Assembly (NCBI RefSeq): GCF_043876835.1
Contig: NZ_JBAWJZ010000002.1
Coordinates: 248,001-312,000, forward strand
DNA length: 64,000 nucleotides
From: Yeosuana sp043876835
GTDB taxonomy: Bacteria; Bacteroidota; Bacteroidia; Flavobacteriales; Flavobacteriaceae
Reading direction: 5' to 3'
In this document: one piece after another, positions 44,322 through 53,490 of the stretch
Layout of the letters: every line of letters starts with the position of its first letter
How positions within the stretch are numbered: the stretch's first letter is position 1
Made by a program: the position numbers and the translations under genes
Notes under the pieces: generated by a model
The model's database searches: none
What the model was told of the DNA's origin: nothing
Seen by the model: only the letters and a program-made list of their open reading frames with translations

Positions 44322-45230
44322 ATGAACTCAGAAGATTTAGTAAAAAAATGGTTGAATAATGAGCTTTCTGAAGAAGAAAAGCAACTATTCAATAAGCTTG
44401 ATGACGCACAATACAATGAACAAATCATTGAAAGTGCAAAGTATTTTAGGGCATCAAATTTCTCTAACATAGATGATTTTAAATCTTTTAAAACTAACTA
44501 TAATGGACAAAATATTCCTGTTAGAAAATTATATTGGTTGAATCCTTTGCTAAAAATTGCAAGCATTGTAATCATAGCTTTAGGTGTTTATTTCACATTC
44601 TTTTTTAATCACTTAACACAAGTTCAAACCTTTGCAAGTGAAAAGCAATCCATTGAGTTGCCAGATCATTCATTGGTTACTTTAAATGCGTTAACACAAG
44701 TTAAATTTGATAAAAGAAACTGGCAAGATAACAGAAAACTAAAACTTAATGGAGAGGCTTATTTTAAGGTGACCAAAGGTAAAACTTTTGATGTTATTAC
44801 TGATCAGGGAGTTATAACGGTTGTAGGTACTCAGTTTAACGTAAAAGATCGGTATCAATATTTTGAAGTGAAATGTTTTGAAGGGATTGTAAAAGTAACC
44901 TCAGATACTATAACACGGTTTTTAAAAGTTGGTGACACTTATCAAATTTTAAATGGAAAATTCACACAAGGAAAGACAGTGGCACAAGCTCCTAAGTGGA
45001 CAGAAAACAGAAGTGTGTTTGATGCCATTCCAATAAAAGAGGTTTTTGCAGAGTTAGAAAGGCAGTATAATATAGAAATAAGCTATAATTTAGATTCTAA
45101 CCGCTTATTTACCGGGGGATTTGTTCATGATAATTTAGAGAACGCTTTAATAGCAGTGACCCACCCCATGAATTTAACCTATGTAAGGAGTTCTTCAAAC
45201 CTCGTAGTTATTCATGAAAAAAAGAATTAG
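44322..45230 (+). CDS. FecR family anti-sigma regulator
   Basis: This 302-residue protein has a cytoplasmic N-terminal segment (LVKKWLNNELSEEEKQLF). One membrane helix follows (about residues 75-93, LKIASIVIIALGVYFTFFF). The periplasmic FecR domain (SIELPDHSLVTLNALTQVKF, GEAYFKVTKGKTFDVITDQG, VVGTQFNVKD) comes next, and a C-terminal DUF4974-type domain (FDAIPIKEVFAELERQYNIE). It would hold the FecI-like sigma factor until the TonB receptor signals. Its last 17 bases overlap the receptor gene. Confidence 0.92.
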   Translation: MNSEDLVKKWLNNELSEEEKQLFNKLDDAQYNEQIIESAKYFRASNFSNIDDFKSFKTNYNGQNIPVRKLYWLNPLLKIASIVIIALGVYFTFFFNHLTQVQTFASEKQSIELPDHSLVTLNALTQVKFDKRNWQDNRKLKLNGEAYFKVTKGKTFDVITDQGVITVVGTQFNVKDRYQYFEVKCFEGIVKVTSDTITRFLKVGDTYQILNGKFTQGKTVAQAPKWTENRSVFDAIPIKEVFAELERQYNIEISYNLDSNRLFTGGFVHDNLENALIAVTHPMNLTYVRSSSNLVVIHEKKN

Positions 45231-47724
45231 GAAATTTGTTTTAATTATATTCCTTATTTCATTTAGTGGTTTGCGTTCTCAAAATAGTAATGAGGTTAAG
45301 CCATTAGTTGAGATTGTTTCTATTTTAGAAACCAAATATCAGGTGCAATTTAATTATGCCGAAGACATAGTCCAAAACATTGTGATTAAAGAGCCAAATG
45401 AAACGTTTTCACTTGAGGAATCACTTGCTTATCTTCAAAAAGCCACGGGTCTCACTTTTACCATAATAAGTTCCAACATAGTTTTAATAAAACCTCAAAC
45501 CAACAAATTTGTATGTGGTTATATTAAGGATAAGGAAACATTATTACCATTGACAACTGCAACAATACAAACACAAGGGAATGCTACTACCAGTGATAAA
45601 AACGGTTTTTTTCAATTAAAAACAGAAGATATATCTCAACCCATAGAGATTAGATACTTGGGTTATATTGCTGTATATGAGTCTTATAATGCTTTTGAAG
45701 GTGAGGAGTGTAAAGACATTTTGTTAACACCAAATTTTCAGAGGCTTACAGAGGTTTTAATTTCAAACTATATTGTAAATGGCATAAACAAAATCAACAA
45801 TGGATCCTATGAAATCAATTTTTCAGATTTTGATATTTTACCCGGGTTGATAGAAGCAGATGTTTTGCAATCCGTACAAAGTTTACCCGGGATTCAAAGT
45901 ATTAATGAAACAGTTTCCAACATCAATATAAGAGGTGGAACACACGACCAAAATCTAATCTTGTGGGATGATATTAAAATGTACCAATCGGGGCATTTTT
46001 TCGGATTGATATCCGTGTACAACCCACAAATAACAGAGCATGTTTCTGTTAGAAAAAATGGAAGTAATGTTGCCTATACAGATGGCGTTTCTGGTATCAT
46101 TGAGATGCAAACCAACAGGCGCATCAATTCAAAATTTAAAGGAATTGTTGGGGTTAATTTAACCAACGCAAATGCATTTGTAGATGTACCATTGGGCAAT
46201 AAATCTTCCATTCAAATTGCTGCCAGAAAATCAATCAGCGATTTAATAGAAACCCCAACATACAAAGCTTTTTTTGATAGGATTTCTCAAAATACCGAGG
46301 TAGAAGACAACACGGGCAGCATCACCAATTCAGACAAATCGTTTGACTTTTATGACACCTCATTGCGTTGGATTTATAAGATTAGTGAGAAAGACCGGTT
46401 GCGACTTAATTTTATAAATGTTTACAACAAACTTTTTTTTACTGAAAATGCCATCATTAATGAACAAGAAGAGTCTCGTCAAAGTAGTTTGTCCCAATTT
46501 AGTGTGGCAGGTTCTTTAAATTATGAACGTAATTGGAGTAAAAAACTGCAAACTTTTTTTGAAATATATGAGACAGATTATAAGTTGAAATCAATAAATG
46601 CCAATATTATTGACTCACAACAGTTTCTTCAAGAAAATGTAGTTTCAGAAACAAGCACAAAGTTTAAAGTTAATTGTAGTTTCAATGACAGGTTGCAATT
46701 TTTGGGTGGCTATCATTTTGTGGAAACTGAGGTTACCAATCTTGATGATGTAGATAACCCATTGTTTAGATTATTGGTTTCAGAAGTCTTAAGAGCACAT
46801 GGCATTTTTTCAGAAGTTGGTTATAAATCATTAAATAGAAACACCCATTTTAATATTGGAATTAGATATAATTATCTTGAAAAGTTTAATAAAACAATCT
46901 GGGAGCCAAGGTTGAGTTTTAGCTATAAATTCCTCGACAATTTCACATGGGAAATACAAGGGGAGTATAAACATCAAAATACCTCTCAAGTCATCAATTT
47001 TCAAAACGACTTTTTAGGAATTGAAAAACGCAGGTGGCAATTATCCAACAATGATGATATCCCCGTGATTCAGAGTAAACAAATCTCTACCGGAATAAGT
47101 TATAATAATAATGGTTGGCTGTTTAATGTTGAGGGATATTATAAAAAAGTTAGAGGAGTTACGGCCCAAAGTCAAGGATTTCAAAATCAGTATGAGTTTG
47201 TAAAGTCTATAGGCTATTATGATGTAAAGGGCTTTGATGTATTATTGAGAAAAAGCATTAGTAATTTAAATGCATGGTTGAGTTATTCTTATATGGATAA
47301 CAATTATTTCTTTAAGGAGTTTTCTAGTATACCATTTCCAAGTAATTTTGATGTTACTCATGTTATAACCTTGGGCTCTGCCTATAAATTAAAAAACTTA
47401 AAGGTTTCGGCCGGATTTAATTGGCATACCGGAAAACCAACCACACCGCTATTAGGGGGTGGTGAAATAACAGATAACGAAGTAAATTATGATGCTCCAA
47501 ACTCAGAAAATTTAAAGGATTATACACGTTTGGATATTTCAGCTATTTATGATTTTAAAATCAGTGAAAACACCAAGGTGAATTTAGGGGTATCGGTTTG
47601 GAATGTGTTGAACAGAGAAAATGAGATAAATAGCTTTTATCGTTTGAATGAGGGTACAATTAATGAAACCGTACAAAATTCATTAGGAATAACGCCCAAT
47701 GCTGTCATCAGATTGATTTTTTAA
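45214..47724 (+). CDS. TonB-dependent receptor with STN signalling and carboxypeptidase-like domains
   Basis: This 836-residue outer-membrane receptor has a signal peptide (ISFSGLRSQ). An STN (secretin/TonB short N-terminal) domain covers about residues 30-90 (LVEIVSILETKYQVQFNYAE, SLEESLAYLQKATGLTF). A carboxypeptidase-regulatory beta-sandwich (VCGYIKDKETLLPLTTATIQ), a plug (VLQSVQSLPGIQSINETVSN, INIRGGTHDQNLILWDDIKM in parts) and a beta-barrel ending in Phe (NAVIRLIF) follow. The STN domain would contact FecR and trigger sigma release on ligand binding. The ligand is not known; the neighbouring Asp-rich lipoprotein is a candidate partner. The 3' end overlaps the thioesterase gene by 4 bases. 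Confidence 0.9.
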   Translation: MKKRIRKFVLIIFLISFSGLRSQNSNEVKPLVEIVSILETKYQVQFNYAEDIVQNIVIKEPNETFSLEESLAYLQKATGLTFTIISSNIVLIKPQTNKFVCGYIKDKETLLPLTTATIQTQGNATTSDKNGFFQLKTEDISQPIEIRYLGYIAVYESYNAFEGEECKDILLTPNFQRLTEVLISNYIVNGINKINNGSYEINFSDFDILPGLIEADVLQSVQSLPGIQSINETVSNINIRGGTHDQNLILWDDIKMYQSGHFFGLISVYNPQITEHVSVRKNGSNVAYTDGVSGIIEMQTNRRINSKFKGIVGVNLTNANAFVDVPLGNKSSIQIAARKSISDLIETPTYKAFFDRISQNTEVEDNTGSITNSDKSFDFYDTSLRWIYKISEKDRLRLNFINVYNKLFFTENAIINEQEESRQSSLSQFSVAGSLNYERNWSKKLQTFFEIYETDYKLKSINANIIDSQQFLQENVVSETSTKFKVNCSFNDRLQFLGGYHFVETEVTNLDDVDNPLFRLLVSEVLRAHGIFSEVGYKSLNRNTHFNIGIRYNYLEKFNKTIWEPRLSFSYKFLDNFTWEIQGEYKHQNTSQVINFQNDFLGIEKRRWQLSNNDDIPVIQSKQISTGISYNNNGWLFNVEGYYKKVRGVTAQSQGFQNQYEFVKSIGYYDVKGFDVLLRKSISNLNAWLSYSYMDNNYFFKEFSSIPFPSNFDVTHVITLGSAYKLKNLKVSAGFNWHTGKPTTPLLGGGEITDNEVNYDAPNSENLKDYTRLDISAIYDFKISENTKVNLGVSVWNVLNRENEINSFYRLNEGTINETVQNSLGITPNAVIRLIF

Positions 47725-48263
47725 TTATTGAATTCAACCAAAGCATTGTATTTTTTTATGATTTCAGGATAATCTCCTAACTCAAATTCTGCTCTTTTAA
47801 ATCTGCTCACTCTGTGTTTTGCTTGTTCTTGGCGCTCTATACTACGTGCAAAACGACGAATACTATCTTTTGTTTTTAAAATAAGACCAGGAACTTCAAC
47901 ATTACGTCCTTCCTCATCTTTTGCCACCATAGTGAAATAAGAAGAATTACAGTGTTTTTTCTCACCAGTTTGAATATTTTCAGATTCAACTCTAACACCA
48001 ATAACCATGGAGGTTCTTCCTGTAAAATTCACCGAAGCTTTTAGTGTTACTAATTCGCCAACTTCAATGGGATTTAAAAAATCTACTTTATTAACCGATG
48101 CTGTTACACAATAATGTCTGGAATGTTTGGAAGCACAAGCAAAAGCTATTTGATCCATAAGCCCTAATATAAATCCACCATGAATTTTGCCACTAAAATT
48201 GGAGTGGGATGGTAGCATTAACTGTGTGATTGTTACTTGGGACTCTTCAATATTTTTAAACAT
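47721..48263 (-). CDS. Acyl-CoA thioesterase, hotdog fold
   Basis: This 180-residue protein begins with a YciA/BACH-type hotdog domain. LPSHSNFSGKIHGGFILGLMDQIAFACASKH contains the family's N-x-x-G-x-x-hGG-x-hhxxhD helix, read at about residues 18-48. VNKVDFLNPIEVGELVTLKA and TSMVIGVRVESENIQTGEK follow. It hydrolyses acyl-CoA to free acid and CoA in the cytoplasm. It is last in a run with RmuC and a small membrane protein, 9 bases apart, and overlaps the convergent receptor gene. Confidence 0.9.
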   Translation of the reverse strand: MFKNIEESQVTITQLMLPSHSNFSGKIHGGFILGLMDQIAFACASKHSRHYCVTASVNKVDFLNPIEVGELVTLKASVNFTGRTSMVIGVRVESENIQTGEKKHCNSSYFTMVAKDEEGRNVEVPGLILKTKDSIRRFARSIERQEQAKHRVSRFKRAEFELGDYPEIIKKYNALVEFNN

Positions 48264-48272
48264 ATGATGTAT

Positions 48273-48617
48273 TTAATTTTGTACTTCAACTTTTGTAATG
48301 AAATATTTAGTGTCTCCTAACCAGAATAATTTTTTATAGCGTTCAAAATAATGAAGCTTGACCATTTTACCTTGATAGTTGTTTAAGTCTTTAATGACTT
48401 GTCTTTCCTTATCTTCAACAGAAAAAACAAATGTTTGAGCTTCAGAAACGCCTTGACTTATCTCACCTTCCCAAGTTTTAAACAAGACACCTTTATGGCT
48501 GAATTTAACTAATTCTCCTGCCCTTACACCATCGCTATAGCTTACAAAATAAAGAAAGCAGAAATACAATATAATAGCGACAATAATACCAATGCCAATT
48601 TTTATTAGAATTTTCAT
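48273..48617 (-). CDS. Small membrane-anchored protein, function unknown
   Basis: This 114-residue protein has an N-terminal helix (GIGIIVAIILYFCFLYFV) and a conserved-looking soluble part (SDGVRAGELVKFSHKGVLFK, TWEGEISQG, VKLHYFERYKKLFWLGDTKY). Similar flavobacterial proteins sometimes carry the label 6-phosphogluconate dehydrogenase, but no NAD-binding or dehydrogenase motif exists here and that name should not be used. It lies 11 bases after rmuC and 9 before the thioesterase gene. Confidence 0.75.
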   Translation of the reverse strand: MKILIKIGIGIIVAIILYFCFLYFVSYSDGVRAGELVKFSHKGVLFKTWEGEISQGVSEAQTFVFSVEDKERQVIKDLNNYQGKMVKLHYFERYKKLFWLGDTKYFITKVEVQN

Positions 48618-48628
48618 GATTTATAAAT

Positions 48629-49951
48629 TTAGTCCATTTCTTCTTCTGCACGTTTTATAATAGCTTCAGGAAGTGCTTTTTTGGCTTTGGCTCCCATTTT
48701 TTTAAGTTTTTCAACACTGTTAATAAGATTTCCTTTGCCTTCAAACAGTTTGTTCATGGCTGAGTTGTAATCTGTTTTGGTAGCGTCAATTTTTTTGCCA
48801 ACACCAATTAAATCGGTCATTAAACCTTCAAATTTATCATATAAAGCTCCTGCTTGTCGTGCAATTTCAATAGCATTTTGTTGTTGTTTTTCATTGTTCC
48901 ACATACTGTCAATGGTGCGAAGTGTTGCCAAAAGGGTAGATGGAGTTACGATAACTATATTTTTTTCAAAAGCTTTATTGTATATGCTGTTATCCTCGTT
49001 TACTACCACTGCAAAAGCAGGCTCAATTGGTATGAACATCAATACAAAATCGGGTGATTCTATGTCGTATAAGTCTTGATAGTTTTTTTCTGAAAGTTGA
49101 TCAACATGCTTTCTTATGGAATTAACATGTGCTTTTAAAAATTGTGATTTATCATCATCATCAGCATTTACAAAACGCTCATAATCGGTTAAAGCCACTT
49201 TACTATCTATAATCATTTTTTTTCCATCCGGAAGATGCAACACCACATCGGGCAATACACGAGAACCATCTTGCAATGTAAAACTTTGTTGTACAAAATA
49301 TTCTCTGTCTTTTTCTAAACCAGATTTTTCCAGGACTCTCTCCAAAACCAATTCACCCCAATTTCCCTGCATTTTGCTATCACCTTTTAAAGCTCTTGTT
49401 AGGTTGGTGGCTTCCTTGGTCATTTGTTGGTTAAGGTCTTTTAAGCCAAGTAATTGCTCTTTTAAAGCGGAATGCATACTGATGCTTTCCTTTTGGGTTA
49501 AATCTACTTTTTCTTCAAAAGTTTTGATTTTTTCTTGAAGCGGATTTAAAATATTTTTGATGTTTTCTTTATTCTGAAGGGTAAATTTTTCCGATTTTTC
49601 ATCCAGTATTTTGGTTGCCAGCAACTCGAAATCTTTTCGTAATTCTTCTTGCCTTTTTTCTAATTCTTCATCGCGCTTTAAATTTAGCTGATGTAAATTT
49701 TCATATTCGGTATTTCTTCGTGTTAATTCAGAATTTAAAAAGTCTTTTTCCTTTCTAATATCTTCACGCTCAATTTCAATTTTATTTAAAGTTTGTTTTA
49801 AATCTTCATTGGTTAAATGAGTTTGTTTAAGTCTTTCCTCTAAAGAGCTTAGTTCGCTTTTGTTTTTAAGCTTAGAAAAAGTAATGCCAATATGGGCACC
49901 AATGACACCTGAAATAAGAATTGCTAAAATTAGTATAATACTCTCGTTCAT
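48629..49951 (-). CDS. rmuC: DNA recombination protein RmuC
   Basis: This 440-residue protein has an N-terminal membrane anchor (IILILAILISGVIGAHIGITF) and a long coiled coil (about residues 30-180, rich in Glu/Lys heptads). The RmuC nuclease-like domain follows (KMQGNWGELVLERVLEKSGL, LPDVVLHLPDGKKMIIDSKV, FIPIEPAFAVVV, VIVTPSTLLATLRTI). RmuC limits inversions at short repeats and may act in foreign-DNA restriction. It is the first gene of the three-gene run and has a -7 box upstream. Confidence 0.93.
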   Translation of the reverse strand: MNESIILILAILISGVIGAHIGITFSKLKNKSELSSLEERLKQTHLTNEDLKQTLNKIEIEREDIRKEKDFLNSELTRRNTEYENLHQLNLKRDEELEKRQEELRKDFELLATKILDEKSEKFTLQNKENIKNILNPLQEKIKTFEEKVDLTQKESISMHSALKEQLLGLKDLNQQMTKEATNLTRALKGDSKMQGNWGELVLERVLEKSGLEKDREYFVQQSFTLQDGSRVLPDVVLHLPDGKKMIIDSKVALTDYERFVNADDDDKSQFLKAHVNSIRKHVDQLSEKNYQDLYDIESPDFVLMFIPIEPAFAVVVNEDNSIYNKAFEKNIVIVTPSTLLATLRTIDSMWNNEKQQQNAIEIARQAGALYDKFEGLMTDLIGVGKKIDATKTDYNSAMNKLFEGKGNLINSVEKLKKMGAKAKKALPEAIIKRAEEEMD

Positions 49952-49969
49952 TTATAAAAAGATATTTTC

Positions 49970-49977
49970 CAAATATA
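49970..49977 (-). promoter_or_regulatory. -7 promoter box of rmuC
   Basis: The minus strand reads TATATTTG, 18 bases before the ATG. No TTG is found 19 bases upstream. Confidence 0.45.
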
Positions 49978-50037
49978 AATGTTTTAGAGAGAAGATAAGA
50001 AGTAGGTAGACGTAAGATTTGAAGAAAAATTTACTTT

Positions 50038-50832
50038 TTATTTTTTCACTCTAAAATTCCCTGTTTTTTTATCAAATGAAATAAGGTCTTTAGGAAACAA
50101 GGTGTTGAAAGCTCCTTTTGATATTAAATTACAAGGTTCATCGGTTTCAACATAATCTTTAGTCATAACAATCATTTTGTCACATAATTGAATAGATAAA
50201 TCTATTTCGTGTGAAGAAAACAAAATGGTTTTATTGGTTTCCTTGGCCAATTTTTGAAGTAGTTTTAAAATATATGCTTTATGGTAAATATCTAAATGAG
50301 TAGTAGGTTCATCTAAAATAATCAAATTGGTGTCTTGAGCCAGGGCACGAGCAATCAAAGCTTTTTGCAATTGACCGTCACTAAGCTCAAAACACTTTTT
50401 ATGTTTCAAATCCTGAATATTTGTTAGTTCTAACGCTTTATTAATTTCGAATATATCATTTTCCGAAATGTTTCCAATCCAATTGGTATAAGGCTGCCTG
50501 CCTAAAGCTACCAATTCAAAAATAGTTAGGTTTTTTGAGGCAATGGGTTCTGTTAAGACCAAACTCATCACTTTTGCCAAATCTAATGGTTGATAGGTTT
50601 TAATGTTTTTATCATTAATATATACAACTCCCTTTATGGAATTTTGAACATTGCTAAGCGTTCTTAATAATGTAGATTTTCCAATGCCATTGGCACCAAC
50701 CAAACCAACCAATTCGCCTTCGTAAAGGCTCATATTAATATTAGAAGCAACAATGGTTTCTGTCTTTTTAGAGAGATATCCAATAGATAGATTTTCTGTT
50801 CTTAAAACAATATTTGGATTATTTTTTTCCAT
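50038..50832 (-). CDS. btuD: Vitamin B12 ABC transporter, ATP-binding protein
   Basis: This 264-residue ATPase of the FepC/BtuD class has Walker A GANGIGKSTLLRTL, Q-loop VLTEP, signature ELSDGQLQKALIARALAQ (LSDGQ), Walker B LIILDEPTTHLD and switch His SSHEID. Its start directly abuts the permease stop, so the three transporter genes are translated together. The B12 assignment rests on the divergent riboswitch-controlled btuB; by sequence alone iron-siderophore transport would be equally possible. Confidence 0.88.
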   Translation of the reverse strand: MEKNNPNIVLRTENLSIGYLSKKTETIVASNINMSLYEGELVGLVGANGIGKSTLLRTLSNVQNSIKGVVYINDKNIKTYQPLDLAKVMSLVLTEPIASKNLTIFELVALGRQPYTNWIGNISENDIFEINKALELTNIQDLKHKKCFELSDGQLQKALIARALAQDTNLIILDEPTTHLDIYHKAYILKLLQKLAKETNKTILFSSHEIDLSIQLCDKMIVMTKDYVETDEPCNLISKGAFNTLFPKDLISFDKKTGNFRVKK

Positions 50833-51864
50833 CTAAAACAACATTTTTCTTTTTCTGACCAATAACCAAATAACAACAGGTGCGCCAATTAAAGATGTAA
50901 TGGCATTTATAGGCAAAGTGTAATCGCTTGCAGGTAATTGGGCAATGCAATCACAAATAAGCATAATAATGGCACCTAGCAAAAACACAGCAGGTAATAA
51001 AATTTTATGATTTGAAGTAATAAAAATCTGTCTGGTTATATGTGGTATTGCCAACCCAATAAATGCAATAGGACCAGCAAAAGCTGTAATAGTACCTGCC
51101 AATAAGCTTGTAGTAACAATGATTAGCAATCTGCTTTTTTGAATATTTAATCCTAGACTTTTAGCATAATTTTCTCCTAAAAGCAATGTGTTTAAAGCTT
51201 TAACAGATGCAATGCTTAATAAAATTCCTAAGCAATAAATCATAAACATGATTGCAAGTTCTTGCCATGATAAATTGCCCAAACTGCCGAATCCCCAAAA
51301 GATATATTGTTGCAATTGTTCCATAGAACTAAAATAAGAAAGCACACTTACTACCGCTGTAGTAATACTACCAAACATGAGTCCGATAATTAAAATTGCC
51401 ATGGTATCCCTTACTCTGGTTGAAACTATTAAAACCGTTAAAAGCACTAGAAAACTGCCAATACTTGCAGCAATAACCAAACTCCATTTAGATATTAAAA
51501 ACACACCAAAAAAGCCACTAAAAATAGATGCTCCCATAATAACTAAAGCTACACCTAAACTTGCGCCAGAAGTAATTCCTAAAACAAAAGGACCAGCTAA
51601 CGGATTTCTGAATAAGGTTTGCATTAACAAACCAGAAATTCCTAAACCAGACCCAACAATTATAGCGGTAAAAGCTTTAGGTAATCTGTAATCTTGAATA
51701 ATGTATTGCCATGATGGATTAGTGGTTGAACTGCCAATTAAGCTTTTAAAAACATCAGTAAAAGGAATGGAAACAGAACCTAAACTTATATTTAAAAAAA
51801 AGCATAGTAGTAAAACGATAGTTAATGCTACAAAGGGTTTGGTATATGTTTTATTATGTAACAA
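50833..51864 (-). CDS. btuC: Vitamin B12 ABC transporter, permease (FecCD family)
   Basis: This 343-residue permease has about ten membrane helices. Family blocks include GSGLGISGLLMQTLFRNPLAGPFVLG, read at about 72-97, and ITAFAGPIAFIGLAIPHITR. The start is a TTG (51862-51864) placed immediately after the TAA of btuF with no spacing, so initiation probably depends on translational coupling. No nearby ATG precedes the first helix. Confidence 0.9.
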   Translation of the reverse strand: MLHNKTYTKPFVALTIVLLLCFFLNISLGSVSIPFTDVFKSLIGSSTTNPSWQYIIQDYRLPKAFTAIIVGSGLGISGLLMQTLFRNPLAGPFVLGITSGASLGVALVIMGASIFSGFFGVFLISKWSLVIAASIGSFLVLLTVLIVSTRVRDTMAILIIGLMFGSITTAVVSVLSYFSSMEQLQQYIFWGFGSLGNLSWQELAIMFMIYCLGILLSIASVKALNTLLLGENYAKSLGLNIQKSRLLIIVTTSLLAGTITAFAGPIAFIGLAIPHITRQIFITSNHKILLPAVFLLGAIIMLICDCIAQLPASDYTLPINAITSLIGAPVVIWLLVRKRKMLF

Positions 51865-53019
51865 TTATTCTAAGGGTTTAAAAAAATATGGTTCGTAATC
51901 TTCTAACAATTCTGGATGACAAATCTTAATCAAATCTTTTAAAACCAAATCAGGTCGCGTCATACCTAATTCAAAATACAAAATCCCACCAGTTTTTCCT
52001 GTTGTGTTGGTGAAAGAATATATGGATTTATTTTGAAAAGCTTTAAACATGGTGTTGTGAATATTAGCATTTTTAAGGGCTTCCAAACTTGAAAAATTTG
52101 AAGGACTCAGCCAAACATCGGCATTTTTGGCTTTTTCAAAAACCGATTCAAAATTTAGTTGTAAGCTACCAGAACCTTCAGAGTCTTGCCATAAATAATT
52201 AGTGTTGGCATCTTTTAATAGTTGAGCTTCTGTGCTTGTGCCACTTGGTAAATACCAAATGTCTTTATACATGGCACCACTTAATATGGTTGGTTTGTTC
52301 TTTACATTTTTCGCTAAAGATTTGGCCTCTAAGTAATTTTTTTCAATGGAATTAAAAATGGAATCGACGTCTTTTTCTTTGTTAAATAATACTCCAAAAA
52401 ATTTAATCCATTCAGCTTTTGCAAGTGGAGAATTTTCTACCCAATCACCGTTATAAATTACTGGGATTCCTGAGTTTTTAATGGTTTCAAAAGCTCTGTT
52501 ATTACCATCAATTCCAAATCCAACAACAAGATTGGGTTTTGTTTCGAGGAGTATTTCGGTATTTATACTTTCATTTTTACCAAGTTCCCTAACGTTTCCG
52601 TTATCAATCAACTGCCTAATTTTTTCAGAAGAAATAAAATCAGTTTCAGGAAAACCTACCAATGTTTTTTCAACATGCAGTAATTCTAAAGAAGGAAGAT
52701 GTGTAGTTGAAGTAACTACTATTTTTTCAATAGGAATTGTAATAACAGCATCAAAATCATTTGCATTTAATGAGATTTTTGAAAGCATGTCTTTTTGAAC
52801 TAGTGCATAATTATAGGTTTTTTTAGAATTTGGCCAAGGACTTTTTATTGTCAATACTTTGTAAACCCCAAAATCTGTGACCTCAAAACCTTTTGCATAT
52901 TCATTTTTTATAACAGTTGCATTTGAAGGAAAATCTGTGGACTGTTTTTTCTGGTCATTTTTACAGCTTGATAAAGAGATTATTAAGATGAAAAAAAGAA
53001 ATTTATAATTGAAATTCAT
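51865..53019 (-). CDS. btuF: Vitamin B12 ABC transporter, substrate-binding lipoprotein
   Basis: This 384-residue lipoprotein (IISLSSCKNDQ) has a type III periplasmic-binding fold. Segments include VVTSTTHLPSLELLHVEKTLVGFPE, read at about 112-136, KPNLVVGFGIDGN, and a long central helix. It would deliver cobalamin from the outer-membrane receptor to BtuCD. It is the first gene of the btuFCD operon, divergent from the 35-residue ORF and btuB. No riboswitch is seen on its own strand. Confidence 0.87.
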   Translation of the reverse strand: MNFNYKFLFFILIISLSSCKNDQKKQSTDFPSNATVIKNEYAKGFEVTDFGVYKVLTIKSPWPNSKKTYNYALVQKDMLSKISLNANDFDAVITIPIEKIVVTSTTHLPSLELLHVEKTLVGFPETDFISSEKIRQLIDNGNVRELGKNESINTEILLETKPNLVVGFGIDGNNRAFETIKNSGIPVIYNGDWVENSPLAKAEWIKFFGVLFNKEKDVDSIFNSIEKNYLEAKSLAKNVKNKPTILSGAMYKDIWYLPSGTSTEAQLLKDANTNYLWQDSEGSGSLQLNFESVFEKAKNADVWLSPSNFSSLEALKNANIHNTMFKAFQNKSIYSFTNTTGKTGGILYFELGMTRPDLVLKDLIKICHPELLEDYEPYFFKPLE

Positions 53020-53090
53020 TGATTAAGGTTTGTAACAAATGTAACTATAGCTTAAAAATTTAGTTAATATTTTTGAATAAATTCACAGTC

Positions 53091-53198
53091 ATGAGAGACA
53101 GTTCAAATTTAACAATATATATAGTTGCAGCCGTAATAATACTTCATTTTTTGGTTGGCTTTGGGTATTTAATTTATAAAATGACAAAGAAAAAGTAA
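53091..53198 (+). CDS. 35-residue single-pass membrane protein, function unknown
   Basis: The ORF begins MRDSSNLTIYIVAAVIILHF, has one membrane helix and a basic end (KMTKKK). It fits between btuF and the cobalamin riboswitch on the btuB strand. The stop is 31 bases before the -7 box of the riboswitch promoter, so it is probably transcribed separately. The coding look (polar start, clean helix, positive tail) makes it credible, but no family is recognised. Confidence 0.5.
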   Translation: MRDSSNLTIYIVAAVIILHFLVGFGYLIYKMTKKK

Positions 53199-53200
53199 GC

Positions 53201-53236
53201 TTTGTATTTTTAAATTAAAAGTTATCGATACTTTTG
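53201..53236 (+). promoter_or_regulatory. Promoter of the btuB riboswitch transcript
   Basis: TACTTTTG (53229-53236) matches TAnnTTTG. A TTTG at 53201-53204 lies 24 bases upstream, longer than the usual 19. Transcription would start just ahead of the riboswitch. Confidence 0.5.
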
Positions 53237-53242
53237 CAATGA

Positions 53243-53412
53243 AATTTGGTTTTATTCACTTTTGTGAAAAAATTAAAAGGGAATCTGGTGTAAATCCAGG
53301 ACTGTTCCCGCAACTGTAAGCTATAAAGCTTCATGTTCAACTTCAATGTCACTGAAGAGAAATCTTTGGGAAGACCAACATGAGGACGCAAGTCAGGAGA
53401 CCTGCCATTTTC
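53243..53412 (+). promoter_or_regulatory. Cobalamin riboswitch controlling btuB
   Basis: The adenosylcobalamin aptamer core is unmistakable: GGGAATCTGGTGTAAATCC (from 53279), CCCGCAACTGTAAG, and the B12 box AGTCAGGAGACCTGCC at 53391-53406. Between 53407 and the btuB ATG at 53491 a small stem can form (AAACTTT 53427-53433 with AAAGTTT 53441-53447). There is no T run, which favours translational control. Exact 5' limit is estimated. High B12 should lower BtuB synthesis. Confidence 0.96.
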
Positions 53413-53490
53413 AAAATAAATAAGTTAAACTTTCGGGATAAAAGTTTGCGTATGTTAACTCATGCGATTCTCGAGTAATTATTAATTAAA

